A DNA stretch of 64,000 nucleotides from Fragum whitleyi (Eukaryota > Mollusca > Bivalvia > Cardiida > Cardiidae): contig OX411557.1 in assembly GCA_948146395.1 (NCBI GenBank), positions 34,326,077 through 34,390,076 on the forward strand. Reading direction: 5' to 3'. Made by a program: the position numbers and the translations under genes. The notes below the pieces were generated by a model, which had not been told where the DNA came from, did no database searches, and saw only the letters and a program-made list of their open reading frames with translations. Each line of letters begins with the position of its first letter. Positions within the stretch are counted from its first letter, which is position 1. This document shows positions 1 to 12,202 of the stretch, one piece after another.

Positions 1-149
1 TGCAAAGTTTCAAAGCAATAGCTTAAGTAGAAACAGAGATCTTTTAACAATTGCATGTAAAAACTTAACCAAAGCATTAAGCCTGCGCAAATGCCGACTC
101 CCAGGTGACTTGAATAGCCCCCCTATTCTACAAATAGTTGAGCTAAAAA
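1..149 (+). mobile_element. E-type element, 3' fragment
   Basis: The window opens inside a repeat whose 3' end (a CTATT/AATAG-containing hairpin, then TTGAGCTAAAAA) matches the end of the full E element at 8200. Its body monomer (phrases such as aaaaacttaaccaa and aagtttcaaagcaatag) is the same ~170-bp unit. It is truncated on the left by the window edge. No coding capacity is visible. Confidence 0.75.
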
Positions 150-1896
150 TCATTAAAATTGATGTCATTTAGGCCATTTCCCCTTTTTTTGAGGTGAATT
201 ATATATGACTGTTTAGAGAAAATTCATCTCAAACTCGAGAAGAAGTCTCAACAAGAGCTGTCAGAGGACAGCGAAGCTCACTTTTAAGGCCGAAAAAGGG
301 TTAAAATTCCACTAAATTAAATATCTGAGTAATGATTCTTTTTCTGTTGGCTAATATTATGGACAAAGAAGCATGTATAAAGTTTCCAAGCAACAGCTTT
401 AGTAGATACAGATGTACATCAGTTGCACTTAAAAACTTAACCAAGATTTCTAAGTCCGAAAAGGGTTAACAAGAGGACCAAGATGGTCCTATATCGCTCA
501 CCTTCGTCTATTTGAGTCCTCCCTTAGCAAAATTAATTGCTTTAAAAATCATAAAATGATCATTAGATTATTCAAAGAAAGACATTATTCTATTCCTATG
601 ATCCCTACATAAGTTTCAAGCCTTTTCTAAACCAGTTTCATGAGACCTGGCCAACATTCTGCCCAAGTATCATGACTATTGAACAAAATTTGTGGCCTCT
701 AGAGACTAGAGTGTAAACATAAATTGTCAGGCCCCTTTTCCCATAATAATTTATGTATCCTCCCCATTGTCAAAAGGGTTCATCCTTGACACCTGGCCAA
801 CAGTCTGATCAAGTTCCTTTGAGATTGGGCCATATTTGTGGTCTCTAGAGTGTAAACAAGAAATTTGTCTTTAAGGCCCCTTTTCCCTTAATATGGCATG
901 GATCCTTACCATTTTCAATAGGGTTCATTCTTGTGACCTAGCCAACATTCAGACTAAGTTTCATGAAGATTGGGCCATATTTGTGCCCTCTAGAGTGTAA
1001 ACAAGAAAATTGTCTTTAAGGCCCCTTTTCCCTTGATATGGCATAGATCCTTCCCATTTTCAATAGGGTTCATCCTTGTGACCTGGCCAACATTCTGACC
1101 AAGTTTCATGAAGATTGGGCCATATTTGTGGCCTCTACAGTGTAAACAAGAAAATTGTCTTTAAGGCCCCTTTTCCCTTGATATGGCATGGATCCTGACC
1201 ATTTTCAATAGGGTTCATCCTTGTGACCTGGCCAACATTCTGACCAAGGTTCATGAAGATTGGGCCATATTTGTGGCCTCTACAGTGTAAACAAGAAAAT
1301 TGTCTTTAAGGCCCCTTTTCCCTTGATATGGCATGGATCCTCCCCATTTTCAATAGGGTTCATCCTTGTGACCTGGCCAACATTCTGACCAAGTTTCATG
1401 AAGATTGGGCCATATTCAGGCTGTCTACCAGGTCTTCTAAAAAATATAGGAGTTTTAATAGGAATATTTTTTTTAAAAAATAGGAGTTTTTAGCTCATTT
1501 AGAGTAAAAATATAGGAGTTTTTCCAGTGAAAATTGTTTATCCTACGCTCTTATACTAACAATCCTTACCTCCACTCTTGCTTTTTCTATGTTAATTAAT
1601 GTCTAGATAAAGTAACCTTTCAGTTCCATAGCATCACAGTCCAGACAGGAGGCTGCTGTAGAGCATCATCATGATCATCATCACCTGAATTGGCACCCTA
1701 AAGGCTGGTGTCCTATTCAACTGCCTTGTAGGTGACCAAACAGGTGACGAGGAACAGATGAAGTGCACCAAAGCATTATACAGGATGGTGATGCTATGGA
1801 GGACATAGAGATTCTCTTACCTGAAGAATAAAGAAGCAAAGAGCAGTATCAAAGCAATAATTGCTATCTGATCATATATCTGCAATACATTTTCCT

Positions 1897-4179
1897 AACA
1901 AGAGGGCCTTTGGCCCTGGTTCGCTCACCTGAGTCAAAGCACCTAAGGGTAACTTGCATTTCTTTTGTAACAAATTTATGAGTAAAGGAAAATAATCTTA
2001 TGGTCAGATCAGTAAGATTCCACAGTCTCAGTTTTACTATTGCTGTTTGAAAATACAAGATCCAAAACAGAACTGTTATCAGTCTGTTTTTTTTGCATGA
2101 TCATTTTACAAGAGAGTATCTGGGATAACTTTAGTAATGCGCACCTGGTGGCCCAACAGTTATAATTTTAGCTCTCATAATTAAGGTCTATGAATTGATC
2201 ATCCAAAGCAAATTCCAAAGCTGTAGGGCTTCTTGTCATCAGAGATATCATGCCATAGCAACCAAAGTTTTTCATAGATTTCAATTCTTTAGGCTATCTT
2301 GGAGGGGACCACCTATGAAACATTTCTGTAAAATTTGGAGTAAATTGGCCCAGTAGTTTAGGACAAGATGTCATTTAAAGAAATTGTTGATGGACGGAGA
2401 CGACAACCAAAGGACGGAAGCTGGACTTTGTGCTCAGGTGAGCTTAAAAAAAGTTCAAATGTTAAATTGACCTGAAGTACCACCCTCTCCCCCCTGTTGC
2501 TCCGCACCTTGTGGCCCAACAATCATAATAGCTTTTTAAATTAAGTTCTATGAGCTGATTATTCTATATCAAATGAAAAAGCTGTAGGAATTCTGGTTCA
2601 GTAGAATTTCTAACAATTGTTAAATTTACCACAAAGCACTAGCCCTCCTCTTGGGTCTCTGTCCCTGAAACAAAACAATCATGTCTATATCTTTTTTGAG
2701 TAAAGTATATGAGCTGATGACTCATGCCAAATTTAGAGCCTGTAAGATTCCTACTTCATCATGAGAAGAAGGTTTAAAATTTCAAAATTAACCCGAAATA
2801 CTACCCTCTCCCCCAATGCTCTTTGCATGGTAGCCAAACATTCATGGTTATAGCTATGTAAAATAGGGTCTATGAGCTGATCATCTGTGTCAAATATAAA
2901 GGTTGTAGGGATTCTGGTTCAGAAGAAGAAGAAGGTTATGGATTTAATTTTTTTTTACAAAGTACTACCCCCCCTCCCCGGTGGCTCTGTACCTGGTGGC
3001 CCAACAGTTATGATTTAAGCTATTCTAACTATGGTCCATATGCTGATCATCCTTGCCATTTTTCAAGTCTGTAGGGCACATGGTTTATCAGAAGAAGAAG
3101 GTTAAATATTTAAGAATTGCTCTGAAAAGCTACCCTCCCGCCCCCTGGTGCTCTGCGACCGGTGGCCAAACATTCATGATTTTAGCTATTTCAGATAAGG
3201 TCTATGAGCTGATCATTCATGTCAAAAATATAGGCTTTAGGGATTCTGGTACATCAGAAGAAGACAGTCAAAGATTTCAAAATTTTCAACAAAGCACTAC
3301 CCCCTCCCCCCAGATGATCTGCACCTGGTGATCCAACAGTCATGATTTTAGATATTTAATTAAGGTTTACAAGCTGATCATCAATGCCAATTTTCAAGTC
3401 TGTAGGGCTCCTGGTTCCGAAGAAGAAGAAGGTTAAAGATTTCCAAATTTACCCAAAGTACTACCCCCCTCCCCCTGGTGCTCCGCACCTGATGGCCAAA
3501 CAGATATGATTTAAGCTATTTTTATTCAGGTCTATGAACTGATCATCCATGCCTATTTTCAAGTCTGTTCGGCTCCTGGTTCCGAAGAAGAAGTAGTTTA
3601 AGATTATAAAATTTACCCCTAAGTCCCACTGCCTCCCGCCTGGTGCTCCGCACCTTGTGGCCCAACAGATATGATTTTAGCAATTTTAATCTATCAGGTC
3701 TATGAACTGATCATCCATGCCAATTTTCAAGTCTGTAGGGATCCAGGTTCCAAAGAAGAAGAAGGTTGAAGATTACAAAATTTACCCAAAGTTCTACCCC
3801 CTCCCCCCTGGTGCTCTGCCCCTGGTGGCCCAACAGATATGATTTTAGCTATTCTAATTCAGGTCTATGAACTGATCATCCATACCAAATTTTAAGTCTC
3901 TAGGACTCCTGGTTGAGGAGAAGAAGAATTTTTAAGATTTTCTTAAAATTTCACCTTTGGTTGCTATAGCAACCAGGGTAATTCATGGATTTCAATTCTT
4001 TCAGCTATTTTTGAAGGGGACCACCTAAGCAACATTTCTGTAAAATTTAGTGTTAATTGGCCCAGTAGTTTAGGAGGAGGTGTCGTTTAAGGAAATTGTT
4101 GACGGACGACGACCGAACGCCGGACGAAAGGTGATCACAATAGCTCACATGAGCACTTTGTGCTCAGGTGAACTAAAAA
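1897..4179 (+). mobile_element. D-type minisatellite element, copy 1
   Basis: It starts AACAAG, then AGGGCC-TTT-GGCCCT hairpin and CGCTCACCTGAG. It ends with a stem-loop (GAGCAC-TTT-GTGCTC), then AGGTGAACTAAAAA. The core is about eleven ~165-175-bp monomers carrying a C-rich tract (TACCCCCTCCCCCC), the phrase ctgatcatccatgcc and gaagaagaaggtt. Reading frames of 60-95 codons in it come from monomer periodicity and are not genes. It sits inside T1. Confidence 0.85.
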
Positions 4180-4749
4180 TATAGGAAATATTTTCAAAAT
4201 ATAGGAGTTTTATAGGAATATAGGAGATGCTTAAAAATATAGGATTTGGACCCAAAATATAGGAGTTTCAGGCTGTCTACCAGGTCTTCTAAAAAATATA
4301 GGAGTTTTAATAGGAATATTTTTTTTTAAAAAATAGGAGTTTTTAGCTCATTTAGAGTAAAAATATAGGAGTTTTTCCAGTGAAAATTGTTTATCCTACG
4401 CTCTTATACTAACAATCCTTACCTCCACTCTTGCTTTTTCTATGTTAATTAATGTCTAGATAAAGTAACCTTTCAGTTCCATAGCATCACAGTCCAGACA
4501 GGAGGCTGCTGTAGAGCATCATCATGATCATCATCACCTGAATTGGCACCCTAAAGGCTGGTGTCCTATTCAACTGCCTTGTAGGTGACCAAACAGGTGA
4601 CGAGGAACAGATGAAGTGCACCAAAGCATTATACAGGATGGTGATGCTATGGAGGACATAGAGATTCTCTTACCTGAAGAATAAAGAAGCAAAGAGCAGT
4701 ATCAAAGCAATAATTGCTATCTGATCATATATCTGCAATACATTTTCCT

Positions 4750-7033
4750 AACAAGAGGGCCTTTGGCCCTGGTTCGCTCACCTGAGTCAAAGCACCTAAG
4801 GGTAACTTGCATTTCTTTTGTAACAAATTTATGAGTAAAGGAAAATAATCTTATGGTCAGATCAGTAAGATTCCACAGTCTCAGTTTTACTATTGCTGTT
4901 TGAAAATACAAGATCCAAAACAGAACTGTTATCAGTCTGTTTTTTTTGCATGATCATTTTACAAGAGAGTATCTGGGATAACTTTAGTAATGCGCACCTG
5001 GTGGCCCAACAGTTATAATTTTAGCTCTCATAATTAAGGTCTATGAATTGATCATCCAAAGCAAATTCCAAAGCTGTAGGGCTTCTTGTCATCAGAGATA
5101 TCATGCCATAGCAACCAAAGTTTTTCATAGATTTCAATTCTTTAGGCTATCTTGGAGGGGACCACCTATGAAACATTTCTGTAAAATTTGGAGTAAATTG
5201 GCCCAGTAGTTTAGGACAAGATGTCATTTAAAGAAATTGTTGATGGACGGAGACGACAACCAAAGGACGGAAGCTGGACTTTGTGCTCAGGTGAGCTTAA
5301 AAAAAGTTCAAATGTTAAATTGACCTGAAGTACCACCCTCTCCCCCCTGTTGCTCCGCACCTTGTGGCCCAACAATCATAATAGCTTTTTAAATTAAGTT
5401 CTATGAGCTGATTATTCTATATCAAATGAAAAAGCTGTAGGAATTCTGGTTCAGTAGAATTTCTAACAATTGTTAAATTTACCACAAAGCACTAGCCCTC
5501 CTCTTGGGTCTCTGTCCCTGAAACAAAACAATCATGTCTATATCTTTTTTGAGTAAAGTATATGAGCTGATGACTCATGCCAAATTTAGAGCCTGTAAGA
5601 TTCCTACTTCATCATGAGAAGAAGGTTTAAAATTTCAAAATTAACCCGAAATACTACCCTCTCCCCCAATGCTCTTTGCATGGTAGCCAAACATTCATGG
5701 TTATAGCTATGTAAAATAGGGTCTATGAGCTGATCATCTGTGTCAAATATAAAGGTTGTAGGGATTCTGGTTCAGAAGAAGAAGAAGGTTATGGATTTAA
5801 TTTTTTTTTTACAAAGTACTACCCCCCCTCCCCGGTGGCTCTGTACCTGGTGGCCCAACAGTTATGATTTAAGCTATTCTAACTATGGTCCATATGCTGA
5901 TCATCCTTGCCATTTTTCAAGTCTGTAGGGCACATGGTTTATCAGAAGAAGAAGGTTAAATATTTAAGAATTGCTCTGAAAAGCTACCCTCCCGCCCCCT
6001 GGTGCTCTGCGACCGGTGGCCAAACATTCATGATTTTAGCTATTTCAGATAAGGTCTATGAGCTGATCATTCATGTCAAAAATATAGGCTTTAGGGATTC
6101 TGGTACATCAGAAGAAGACAGTCAAAGATTTCAAAATTTTCAACAAAGCACTACCCCCTCCCCCCAGATGATCTGCACCTGGTGATCCAACAGTCATGAT
6201 TTTAGATATTTAATTAAGGTTTACAAGCTGATCATCAATGCCAATTTTCAAGTCTGTAGGGCTCCTGGTTCCGAAGAAGAAGAAGGTTAAAGATTTCCAA
6301 ATTTACCCAAAGTACTACCCCCCTCCCCCTGGTGCTCCGCACCTGATGGCCAAACAGATATGATTTAAGCTATTTTTATTCAGGTCTATGAACTGATCAT
6401 CCATGCCTATTTTCAAGTCTGTTCGGCTCCTGGTTCCGAAGAAGAAGTAGTTTAAGATTATAAAATTTACCCCTAAGTCCCACTGCCTCCCGCCTGGTGC
6501 TCCGCACCTTGTGGCCCAACAGATATGATTTTAGCAATTTTAATCTATCAGGTCTATGAACTGATCATCCATGCCAATTTTCAAGTCTGTAGGGATCCAG
6601 GTTCCAAAGAAGAAGAAGGTTGAAGATTACAAAATTTACCCAAAGTTCTACCCCCTCCCCCCTGGTGCTCTGCCCCTGGTGGCCCAACAGATATGATTTT
6701 AGCTATTCTAATTCAGGTCTATGAACTGATCATCCATACCAAATTTTAAGTTTCTAGGACTCCTGGTTGAGGAGAAGAAGAATTTTTAAGATTTTCTTAA
6801 AATTTCACCTTTGGTTGCTATAGCAAGCAGGGTAATTCATGGATTTCAATTCTTTCAGCTATTTTTGAAGGGGACCACCTAAGCAACATTTCTGTAAAAT
6901 TTAGTGTTAATTGGCCCAGTAGTTTAGGAGGAGGTGTCGTTTAAGGAAATTGTTGACGGACGACGACCGAACGCCGGACGAAAGGTGATCACAATAGCTC
7001 ACATGAGCACTTTGTGCTCAGGTGAACTAAAAA
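4750..7033 (+). mobile_element. D-type minisatellite element, copy 2
   Basis: This is the copy of the D element carried by the second unit of the tandem duplication, with the same 5' hairpin, monomers and 3' stem-loop. It differs from copy 1 at only a few bases, so both derive from one insertion that was then duplicated with its host element. Confidence 0.85.
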
Positions 7034-8200
7034 TATAGGAAATATTTTCAAAATATAGGAGTTTTATAGGAATATAGGAGATGCTTAAAAATATAGGATT
7101 TGGACCCAAAATATAGGAGTTTAATAGGATTATAGGAATCGGTAGACAGCCTGGAGTTTAATAGGATTATAGGAATCGGTAGACAGCCTGCATATTTGTG
7201 GCCTCTACAGTGTAAACAAGAAAATTGTCTTTAAGGCCCCTTTTCCCTTGATATGGCATGGATCCTTCCCATTTTCAAAAGGGTTCATCCTTGTGACCTG
7301 GCCAACAATCTGACCAAGTTTCATGAAGATTGGGCCATATTTGTGGCCTCTACAGTGTAAACAAGAAAATTGTCTTTAAGGCCCCTTTTCCCTTGATATG
7401 GCATGGATCCTTCCCATTTTCAAAAGGCTTCACCCTTGTGACCTGGCCAACAATCTGACCAAGTTTCATGAAGATTGGGCCATATTTGTGGCCTCTACAG
7501 TGTAAACAAGAAAATTGTCTTTAAGGCCCCTTTTCCCTTGATATGGCATGGATCCATACCATTTTCAATAGGGTTCATCCTTGTGACCTGGCCAACAATC
7601 TGACCAAGTTTCATTAGGATTGTATAATATTTTCGGCCTCTAGAGTGTAAACACTAAGATTGTTGACGCCGGACGACGGACGACACACGACGGACATTCA
7701 ATGATCACAAAAGCTCACCTTGAGCACGATGTGCTCAGGTGAGCTAAAAATCCACTAAATTCAATACCAGAGAATTGAATCTTTGTCAAGAGGCTGTTAT
7801 TATGATCACAGAAGCTGGGCAAAGTTTCCAAACAATAGCTATACTAGAATTAGAGATATTACTGATGTACAACATTTCCACGTAAAAACTTAACCAAGAA
7901 TTTATGAGTCTAAAAAAGGTTAAAATTCGATGAATTTCAATATGAGAGTAATTAATCTTTGTTTAGAAGCTGATATCATGGTTACAGAAGCATGTGTGAA
8001 GTTTCCAAGCAAAAGCCTAGGAAGAAATAGAGCAATAACTGATATACAACATTTGCAGGTAAAAACTTAAACAGGAATATCAAAGTCTGAAAAGGGTTAA
8101 AATTCCAAAATAACCAAAGCATTACACCAATGCCGATACCGACGCCGACGCCCGGGTGACTGTAATAGCCCCCCTATTCATCAAATAGTTGAGCTAAAAA

Positions 8201-8460
8201 GTTACTTTATTATAAGCATTTTAGGGATTTCTTAGTAAAAAATGTTGAGGTGCAACAGACAACAATAAGATGGTGCAATTTCAAAAGAAATAATCCCACA
8301 TGGTAGAAATGTTGTGAAAAAAGGAGAACAAAATATATGTATGTGTCTTAGACAGCAGCGCCCCTACCATGGCCACTCTTCAATTTTTTTTTATACATTT
8401 GACCTTATAATTTCCCTGAAATGCCAAAAAGTCCCTATTTGTGTCTTGGGTTGTATTTAC
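8201..8460. other. Unassigned intronic sequence
   Basis: AT-rich sequence between the E element and the ERI2-like exon. I tried to read the next ERI2 exon here on the minus strand and found none. Nothing else is recognisable. Confidence 0.5.
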
Positions 8461-8588
8461 CTGTGTAATTCCAGTCAATTCAGTACAGAATTCACTCAGT
8501 GTTGGCTGTTCTTGAGGTTGTACATAATGATGGAACTCACTCTCTATCTCACCTGTTGAGGTGTTCAATAGTACAGCTGGGAATTCAA
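8461..8588 (-). CDS. ERI2: ERI2-like exoribonuclease, exon (ExoII side)
   Basis: This 128-base exon is flanked by tttacag on its acceptor side and GTAAAT on its donor side. Two bases complete an Ile codon from the previous exon, then 42 codons follow: EFPAVLLNTSTGEIESEF..., YVQPQEQPTLSEF, CTELTGITQ. The EFPAVLLN and F-C-ELTGI blocks are hallmarks of the ERI1/ERI2/ERI3 family of DEDDh 3'-5' exonucleases. NTSTG and YVQPQE point to ERI2 (exonuclease domain-containing protein 1). Members act on RNA 3' ends; the precise substrate of ERI2 is poorly defined. The exon ends in phase 0. Confidence 0.92.
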
Positions 8589-9345
8589 CTGTAAATCATA
8601 CAAAATTTCAAATGAGCAAAGCCTCTTGTCAGCCTGTGCATCTGCATATTATGTAAATGACTAGAGTCTTCACCATATTTTCCAGTTGATAGGTAAGTTT
8701 TTTTATGTTATAACTTTACATATATCTGTGTGATAACATCCCATATGATATTTTTATGATATTTTTATGATATCTTTAGAACAATGACATAATGCAGTTA
8801 TTATTAGAAATCTGCATTTCTGTTAGAAACAAAACCGAGGCAAATAGAGGTTATAACATAAATATATTACATACTTAGTGTGTTGTATAAAAAGATATCT
8901 AATTTGGTTGTGGGAATTGATAATTGTCTCCATAGAGACTCGACAATTATGAATTCCCCCAACCTCCTTAGATTTTTTTTCAAACAAAACACTAAGTATG
9001 TATTACATATATCTTCTCTCAAAGCAGTCGGCCATTGTTCTTATAAGATTGTGTGGTTGTTCAGGATGCTGTTTGTCCATCAAGCTTTGATGAAACTGTT
9101 GGACATATCTTGCACAGACACAAAATGTGAGGGCATGCAAAAAGGGGCAGCAAAAGAAAAATCCTGGAAAGACTTCCTACACTGTTCCAAATGACCAAGA
9201 TCAACACACTTTCCTTTTTGTTACATTACCTGAACCTTTAACCCTTTCCTGTTTTACAAAATTTTGGACCTGTCCAAATTCAAAGGTTTTGCAGACGAAC
9301 ATTTAAAGTGGGTTTAATTTGAACAATAACCATTCAGTAGGGTAG
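8589..9345. other. Intron sequence, no recognisable element
   Basis: AT-rich intronic DNA between the ERI2-like exon and the foldback at 9346. A 104-codon open frame at 8880-9194 on the plus strand shows no domain, no splice logic and lies antisense in the intron, so I do not call it a gene. There is a small ATGATATTTTT tandem near 8749-8773. Confidence 0.5.
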
Positions 9346-9412
9346 AAAATAGTGTGGAAAAAGAAGAAATTGCTTGTCAGAAGCAATTTCTTCTCTTTTC
9401 ACAATGTTTTCT
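9346..9412. repeat. Foldback hairpin (~30-bp imperfect arms)
   Basis: GAAGAAATTGCTT (9363-9375) and AAGCAATTTCTTC (9381-9393) form a perfect 13-bp stem with a 5-base loop. Outside it the arms continue imperfectly (gtgtggaaaaa against ttttcacaatg). The same arm motif, acattgtg-gaaagaag, recurs at 26030-26049 and, reversed, at 47724-47743, so it is a dispersed repeat end and not a private hairpin. Confidence 0.6.
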
Positions 9413-9507
9413 CAATCATAAAATCACAGACACGTAAAGAGTAGGGATTAAAAAGCAAAGGGTTAATTGTCATATTACTTTCACCTTTCTACTCTTTATA
9501 AATTAGT

Positions 9508-10790
9508 AACAAGAGTGCCATCGTCACAAAATACGCCGCCACTTTGCTGCTGTTTCACGAAAATAATTGTAGACACTACTTATTTTGACAGAACCAAATT
9601 GAAAATGACCAAGTTTCATTTAAATCAAGACAAAAAGTTAGGAGGAGTTGCCTTCACAAGGCTGCAATTCCAATAAGCCCCAGGCACTTAGTTTTAAGGG
9701 GGCATAATTCAGGGAAATAAATGAGCCATAAAATCCTTGATCCATGTACATCTACAAATTATGGTGATGACATTGACCAAGTTTCATTTAAATAAAAACA
9801 AAAAGTAAGGAGGAGTTGTGTTCAAAAGGCTGCAATTTCAATAAGCCCTAGATACTAAGTTTTAAGGGGGCATAATTTAGGGTAAAAATAATGAACCATA
9901 AAATCCTTACTTCATGCTCATCTACCATTTTCCGTTATAACATCCACCAAGTTACATTTAGATCCAGCCACGAAACTTAGGAAGAGTTGCATTCACAAGG
10001 CTGCAATTTCAATAAGCCCCAGACTAAATTTTAAGGGGGCATAACTAAGGCAATAAGCCCCAGAGACTAAGTTTTTAAGGGGCATAACTCAGGCAAAAAT
10101 CAACGAACCAGAAAATCCTTCCTTCATGCACATCTACCAATTGAGGTGATAACATTGACCAAGTTTCAAGAAGATCCAGCCAGAAACTTAGGAGGAGTTG
10201 CGTTGACAAGAAAAGTGGACCCAGAGACTAAGTTTTTAAGGGGCATAACTCAGGCAAAAATCAACGAACCATAAAATCCTTCCTTCATGCACATCTACCA
10301 ATTGAGGTGATAACATTGACCAAGTTTCAAGAAGATCCAGCCAGAAACTTAGGAGGAGTTGTGTTGACAAGAAAAGTGGACCCAGAGACTAAGTTATCAA
10401 GGGGTATAACTCAGGCAAAAAACCAATGAACCATAAAATCCTTCCTTCATGCACATCTACCAATTGAGGTGGTTACATTGACCAAGTTTCAAGAAGATCC
10501 AGCCAGAAACTTAGGAGGAGTTGCGTTGACAAGAAAAGTGGACCCAGAGACTAAGTTATCAAGGGGCATAACTCAGGCAAAAATCAACGAACCGTAAAAT
10601 CCTTCCTTCATGCACATCTACCAATTGAGGTGATAACATTGACCAAGTTTCAAGAAGATCCAGCCAGAACTTTAGGAGGAGTTGTGTTGACAAGAAAAGT
10701 GGACGGACGTACGGACGTACGGACGGACAGATGGACAGATGGACGGACAGACAGAGAAGATGACGCCAATCCTCCGGCGGCGTATAAAAA
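9508..10790 (+). mobile_element. G-type minisatellite element
   Basis: It starts AACAAGAGTGCCATCGTCAC, where GTG/CAC with CCATCGT between can fold, followed by the box ATACGCCGCC. It ends in an ACGG-type microsatellite (10702-10758) and CCTCCGGCGGCGTATAAAAA. The last part, GGCGGCGTAT, is the exact reverse complement of the 5' box. The core has ~160-bp monomers (gtggacccagagactaag recurs about every 162 bases; ttcatgcacatctaccaattgagg). It lies in the ERI2-like intron. Non-coding. Confidence 0.85.
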
Positions 10791-10854
10791 CCAACAACCT
10801 CCTAGTTTAGACAATGTCATTGGTCATCATGGATTTGTTTGCGTTCCTAAAAGG

Positions 10855-12202
10855 AACAAGGTGCCAAATTGTCACAAGATACGCCCGTCACACTGCTTAG
10901 TATTAACTGGGGGTTTGAATAGAACTGAGGTTATTTTGAATGAATATTTTTTGCACCCATGTAGTTTCATTATCCTAGCTATTATACTTTTACAGATATA
11001 CTCCGGACAAGATTCAAGACTGAAAAACGACAAAGGGCAATAACTCAAAAAATAGGCCAGGTAGAGTTATGGTTCTTGTGCACTGCACTCCCCCTTGATG
11101 ACATCTATACACCCATGAAGTTTCATGATCCTAGCTATTATACTTTTACAGATATACTCCGGACAAGATTCAAGTCTGAAAAAAAACAAAGTGCAATAAC
11201 TCAAAAAATAGGCCTGGTAGAATTATGGTTCTTGTACACTGCACTACCCCTTGGTTAGATCTATACACCCATGCAGTTTCATGATCCTAGCTATTATACT
11301 TGTAGAGATATACTCTGGACAAGATTCAAGTCTGAAAAACAACAAAGGGCAATAACTCAAAAAAATAGGCCAGGTAGAGTTATGGTTCTTGTGCACTGCA
11401 CCTCCCCTTGGTGAGATCTATACACCCATGAAGTTCCATGATTCTAGCTATAATACTTTAACAGATATACTCCGGACAAGATTCAATTCTGAAAAACAAC
11501 AAAGGGCAATAACTCAAAAAATAGGCCAGGTAGAGTTATGGCTCTTGTGCACTGCACTCCCCCTTGGTGAGATCTATACACCCATGAAGTTTCATGATCC
11601 TAGCTTTTATACTTTAAGAGATAAACTCCGGACAATATTCTAGTATGAAAAACAACAAAGGGCAATAACTCAAAAAATAGGCCAGGTTGAGTTATGGTTC
11701 TTGTGCACTGCACTCCCCCTTGGTGAGATCTATACACCCATGAAGTTTCATGATCCTAGCTATTATACTTTAAGAGATATACTCCGGACAAGATTCTAGT
11801 ATGAAAAACAACAAAGGGCAATAACTCAAAAAATAGGCCAGGTAGAGTTATGGTTCTTGTGCACTGCACTCCCCCTTGGTGAGGTCTATACACCCATAAA
11901 GTTTCATGATCCTAGCTATAATACTTTAAGAGATATACTCCGGACAAGATTCAAGTCTGAAAAACAACAAAGGGCAATAACTCAAAAAATAGGCCAGGTA
12001 GAGTTATGGTTCTTGTGCACTGCACTCCGCAATGATGAGAAGAATATAATTGCCAAGTTTGAAGTCAATCGGACTTCAAGTGACAGAGTTATGCTCCGGA
12101 CAAAGAAGTGGACGCCGCCGGATGCCCGGACGCCCGGACAACCGGACGCCGGACGCCACGGGTGATCCCATAATACGTCCCGTCTTCGACGGGCGTATAA
12201 TA
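10855..12202 (+). mobile_element. H-type minisatellite element
   Basis: It starts AACAAGGTGCCAAATTGTCAC, then box ATACGCCCGTC. It ends with a CCGGACGCCGGACGCC-like tract and a stem-loop at 12173-12198 (ATACG-CCCGTC arm, TTC loop, GACGGGCGTAT arm) followed by AATAA. The 3' arm is the exact reverse complement of the 5' box. The core has seven or eight ~156-bp monomers (ctagctattatactt, ccggacaagattcaag, gttcttgtgcactgcact). Open frames here repeat every 156 or 312/313 bases and are periodic artefacts. It follows G head-to-tail in the same intron. Confidence 0.85.

Larger units (their letters stand above)
1417..7122 (+). repeat. Near-identical tandem duplication, two ~2.85-kb units
   Basis: Units 1417-4268 and 4269-7122 are almost identical. 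The few visible differences are one extra T in a T-run near 5811 (compare 2949-2956), aagtctctagg versus aagtttctagg, and agcaaccagg versus agcaagcagg. Each unit starts with the left TIR of T1 and stops at aggagttt, so the first unit lacks a right TIR. After the second unit a 37-bp right-end segment is itself repeated (7117-7153 and 7154-7190). Either a recent duplication inside the transposon or an assembly artefact could explain this. Confidence 0.9.
1417..7190. mobile_element. TIR DNA transposon-like element T1 with 6-bp target duplication
   Basis: The ends are CAGGCTGTCTACC and its exact reverse complement GGTAGACAGCCTG (13-bp TIR). The flanks repeat CATATT (1411-1416 and 7191-7196), and removing one copy restores the F monomer phrase gggccatatttgtgg. 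Subterminal sequence is rich in repeats of ATATAGGAGTTT. No transposase frame exists, so it is non-autonomous. CAGG ends with a 6-bp duplication do not let me name a superfamily. It contains a tandemly doubled interior (separate entry). Confidence 0.85.
468..7750 (+). mobile_element. F-type minisatellite element, copy 1 (inserted in E)
   Basis: It starts AACAAGAGG with the hairpin GGACC-AAGAT-GGTCC and then ATCGCTCACC. It ends with an ACGACGGACG-like tract, a long 3' stem-loop and GGTGAGCTAAAAA. The core is a tandem array with 145-bp period (phrase tgtctttaaggcc at 1011, 1156 and 1301, resuming at 7226 and 7371). Its left flank ends gggttaa and its right flank resumes aaaaatccactaaatt. The uninterrupted E monomer reads gggttaaaattccactaaat, so the insertion made little or no target duplication. 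Confidence 0.8.
250..8200 (+). mobile_element. E-type minisatellite element (outer shell of a nest)
   Basis: It starts AACAAGAG followed by the hairpin CTGTC-AGAG-GACAG and the box AGCTCA. It ends with a CTATT/AATAG hairpin and TGAGCTAAAAA, so the 5' box AGCTCA is the reverse complement of TGAGCT at the 3' end. The visible E body is about 170-bp monomers at 270-467 and 7751-8100 (shared phrases: aaaaacttaacca, aagggttaaaattcca). A short GCCGACGCCGACGCC tract sits before the 3' hairpin. The centre is occupied by an inserted F element. Non-coding. Confidence 0.75.

Noticed and set aside
3053..6185. Identical frames at 3053-3331 and 5907-6185 (and 1864-2058, 4717-4911)
   Set aside because: They are the same stretch in two copies of the duplicated D element; frames follow monomer length and C-rich tracts, not protein constraint.
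8880..9194. 104-codon plus frame
   Set aside because: Antisense in the ERI2-like intron, no domain or homologous feature seen.
10630..11043. 137-codon plus frame
   Set aside because: It crosses the ACGG microsatellite and 3' end of G and then enters H; the DGRTD-type run is translated microsatellite.
11076..12165. Series of similar plus-strand frames with CTALPLG and IYTPMKFHDP phrases
   Set aside because: The 156-bp H monomer is a multiple of three, so frames stay open by periodicity. Not a repeat protein: frames stop at monomer variants and lack any other support.
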